Source: Sphaeramia orbicularis (taxonomy: Eukaryota > Chordata > Actinopteri > Kurtiformes > Apogonidae). Taken from it: DNA of 64,000 nt. This document shows, one piece after another, positions 62,701 through 64,000 of this stretch (position 1 is the stretch's first letter; each line of letters starts with the position of its first letter). The stretch covers positions 15,596,572 to 15,660,571 of the forward strand of contig NC_043962.1 in the NCBI RefSeq assembly GCF_902148855.1. The letters are read 5' to 3'. The notes under the pieces were generated by a model, which saw nothing but the letters and a program-made list of their open reading frames with translations, was not told the DNA's origin and did no database searches. Made by a program: the position numbers and the translations under genes.

Positions 62701-64000
62701 TTGTCACTAAGGAGGTGAAGACTTGGACTCAGAGAGTTATGAGAGCCCAGGGGAATAAATCCAATAGGTGTGTTACTGAATATGTCCTGTAGTCAAAAAA
62801 CAACAGGGTTGAAGTAAAAGAGGGTGAAGTGTGGACTGATTTCACTTTATTTTATTGTTACTGTTAGACAGTGAGAAAGATCAACAAAGGAAGTTTATTT
62901 CTAACCTGATCTGGCCATCAGTTTGAGATTTTCTTGTGATCAGACAAGTAGAATTGAGGAAAGATGTTTTGTTTTTTTTACCTGCTGACAGTTTTGGCTG
63001 TAGCTTCAGCCTTCATCAGAGCTGTCACACGCTTCCTGGTGTGATGTGTCTAAAAACAGATGATTGGGCTGGGAAACTTTTCAAGATAAAATTTCTACAA
63101 GCTACAGCCAAAACCATCAGCAGGTAAAAAAAAAACATCTTTCCTCAATTCTACTTGTCTGATCACAAGAAAATCTCTAACATTTGTAATGGAAGACATG
63201 ACAAATGTTATCAATCTACCTGATCTGGCCTTCGCAGTAACCCTGTGATGACTTCCTGTAAGGTGCCATCGCCTCCGGCCACAATGAGCATGTCTGTCTG
63301 CTCCATTAGGTCAATCAGCTTTTTTGCCTGGCCTTCATAGTCTGTCTGCAGAGAAACATGACAATAACAGCATGAGTTATTACTATTACTCATCAATGAT
63401 CTACAATACAAACTATTTGAAGGAAAAAATATGAAGCAATACCTTGACAATTGTAATTTCGACACCTGCCAGGTGTAAAATGGGAGCAGCATTCTTTTCA
63501 AAAAGATTGTTGGCTTTACTGGGAGAGATGAACACACATGGTAAGTAGTTAGAAGGAGGAAAAAAGGTGCTTTGAATCCAGACATCAGCTGTTTTGGACG
63601 TTTACTCACCCACCGCAAGCTGCAGGGTTCAAGATGACAGTTGCTTTCCTAAGTCTCTCCTGTGACCCTATTAGCTGACGCCCAAATTCCTAACACAAAT
63701 TAGCATTAAAAGGTTTCGTTAATGTGATGCCTTTGGGTACAAGTACTAGCAGAATACAAATATAGTACTATTGAAATACTTACCCTGGCCTCAAGACAAG
63801 CTTCTCGTCGCAGAACACTATCGCTATTATGATAAAAGATGCAGACTGTTACACACTGAGTCATGTTATGTAGCTATACAGTCTGTTCAAATACTCACCA
63901 GTACTTTCCATACAGCCAGTGTCCCCCGTAGGACAAGACACAAACAGCAAATGTGGATTTCTTCCAGTGATTCCGAAGAGTCCGAAATACTTTGACAACC
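59746..64000 (-). CDS. agk: acylglycerol kinase, mitochondrial (5' end outside window)
   Basis: Fourteen exons on the minus strand, in transcript order: 63899-64000 (open), 63784-63823, 63610-63689, 63443-63518, 63220-63345, 62692-62786, 62471-62540, 62300-62379, 62155-62212, 61875-62022, 61396-61493, 61217-61287, 59998-60082 and 59746-59880. They encode 420 residues here; human has 422, so only the start codon and perhaps a few residues are missing. Agk phosphorylates monoacyl- and diacylglycerol to lysophosphatidic and phosphatidic acid, and in human is also a TIM22 import-complex subunit. Seen are the N-terminal [10 protein letters not shown] membrane segment, NPAACGGKA, the kinase signature [41 protein letters not shown] and YWYLGPLK. 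The tail is [20 protein letters not shown]. The donor after exon 11 is a weak GTTGGT. The neighbours wee2 and dennd11 match human 7q34. Confidence 0.95.
60335..60965 (-). repeat. dispersed retroposon-like repeat in agk intron
   Basis: Contains AAAAAGGAGCAGGATGAAGA followed by a CTGCCCCC stretch, and a second conserved block around CAGAGTTTAACACCAACCAC. Both look like pieces of an abundant fish LINE-like repeat. Frames here are broken, and the family is uncertain. Confidence 0.4.
62925..63177. repeat. near-perfect long inverted repeat in agk intron
   Basis: The left arm 62925-63006 and right arm 63099-63177 are reverse complements with only about four differences, around a 92-base loop. The arms include TGTGATCAGACAAGTAGAAT and ATTCTACTTGTCTGATCACA. 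It would fold into a stable hairpin in the agk pre-mRNA. It is probably a young foldback element or a recent inverted duplication. Confidence 0.9.

Overview
This is an intron-rich, AT-rich vertebrate nuclear window carrying seven protein-coding genes. Conserved splice junctions, protein similarity and the mix of repeats (hAT, Tc1/mariner and piggyBac-type MITEs, L1 tails, long perfect microsatellites) point to a teleost fish. All identifications come from reading the sequence and comparing with remembered human proteins. No database search was run.

Layout, left to right: slc25a18 (+, mitochondrial glutamate carrier, 1626-7460) meets atp6v1e1 (-, V-ATPase subunit E, 9105-12860) tail to tail, with 3' ends that almost touch near 8.74 kb. 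A 2.5 kb spacer with two oppositely oriented hAT elements separates atp6v1e1 from bcl2l13 (+, mitochondrial Bcl-2-like mitophagy/apoptosis protein, 16861-29755). Next come bid (-, BH3-only apoptosis protein, 32380-35049), wee2 (-, Cdk1-inhibitory kinase, 36886-41279), dennd11 (+, DENN-domain protein, also called LCHN/KIAA1147, 43224-55518) and agk (-, mitochondrial acylglycerol kinase, 59746 to beyond 64000). Splice frames were followed exon by exon. The six complete genes sum to intact reading frames of 324, 226, 554, 193, 521 and 507 residues, and agk is missing only its first few codons.

The block joins two gene orders that I recall as separate in human: SLC25A18-ATP6V1E1-BCL2L13-BID (22q11) and WEE2-DENND11-AGK (7q34). 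Four products act at mitochondria (Slc25a18, Bcl2l13, Bid, Agk), and two neighbours (Bcl2l13, Bid) belong to the Bcl-2 network. This is ancestral synteny, not an operon.

No exotic defence, toxin or virus-like system was seen. The most interesting signals are an altered BH3 motif and a tandemly duplicated caspase-like site in bid, a 384-bp intronic duplication in bid that copied a splice acceptor, a nearly perfect 80-bp inverted repeat in an agk intron, a promoter-like segment with an antisense open frame inside wee2, and nested transposons with readable target-site duplications.
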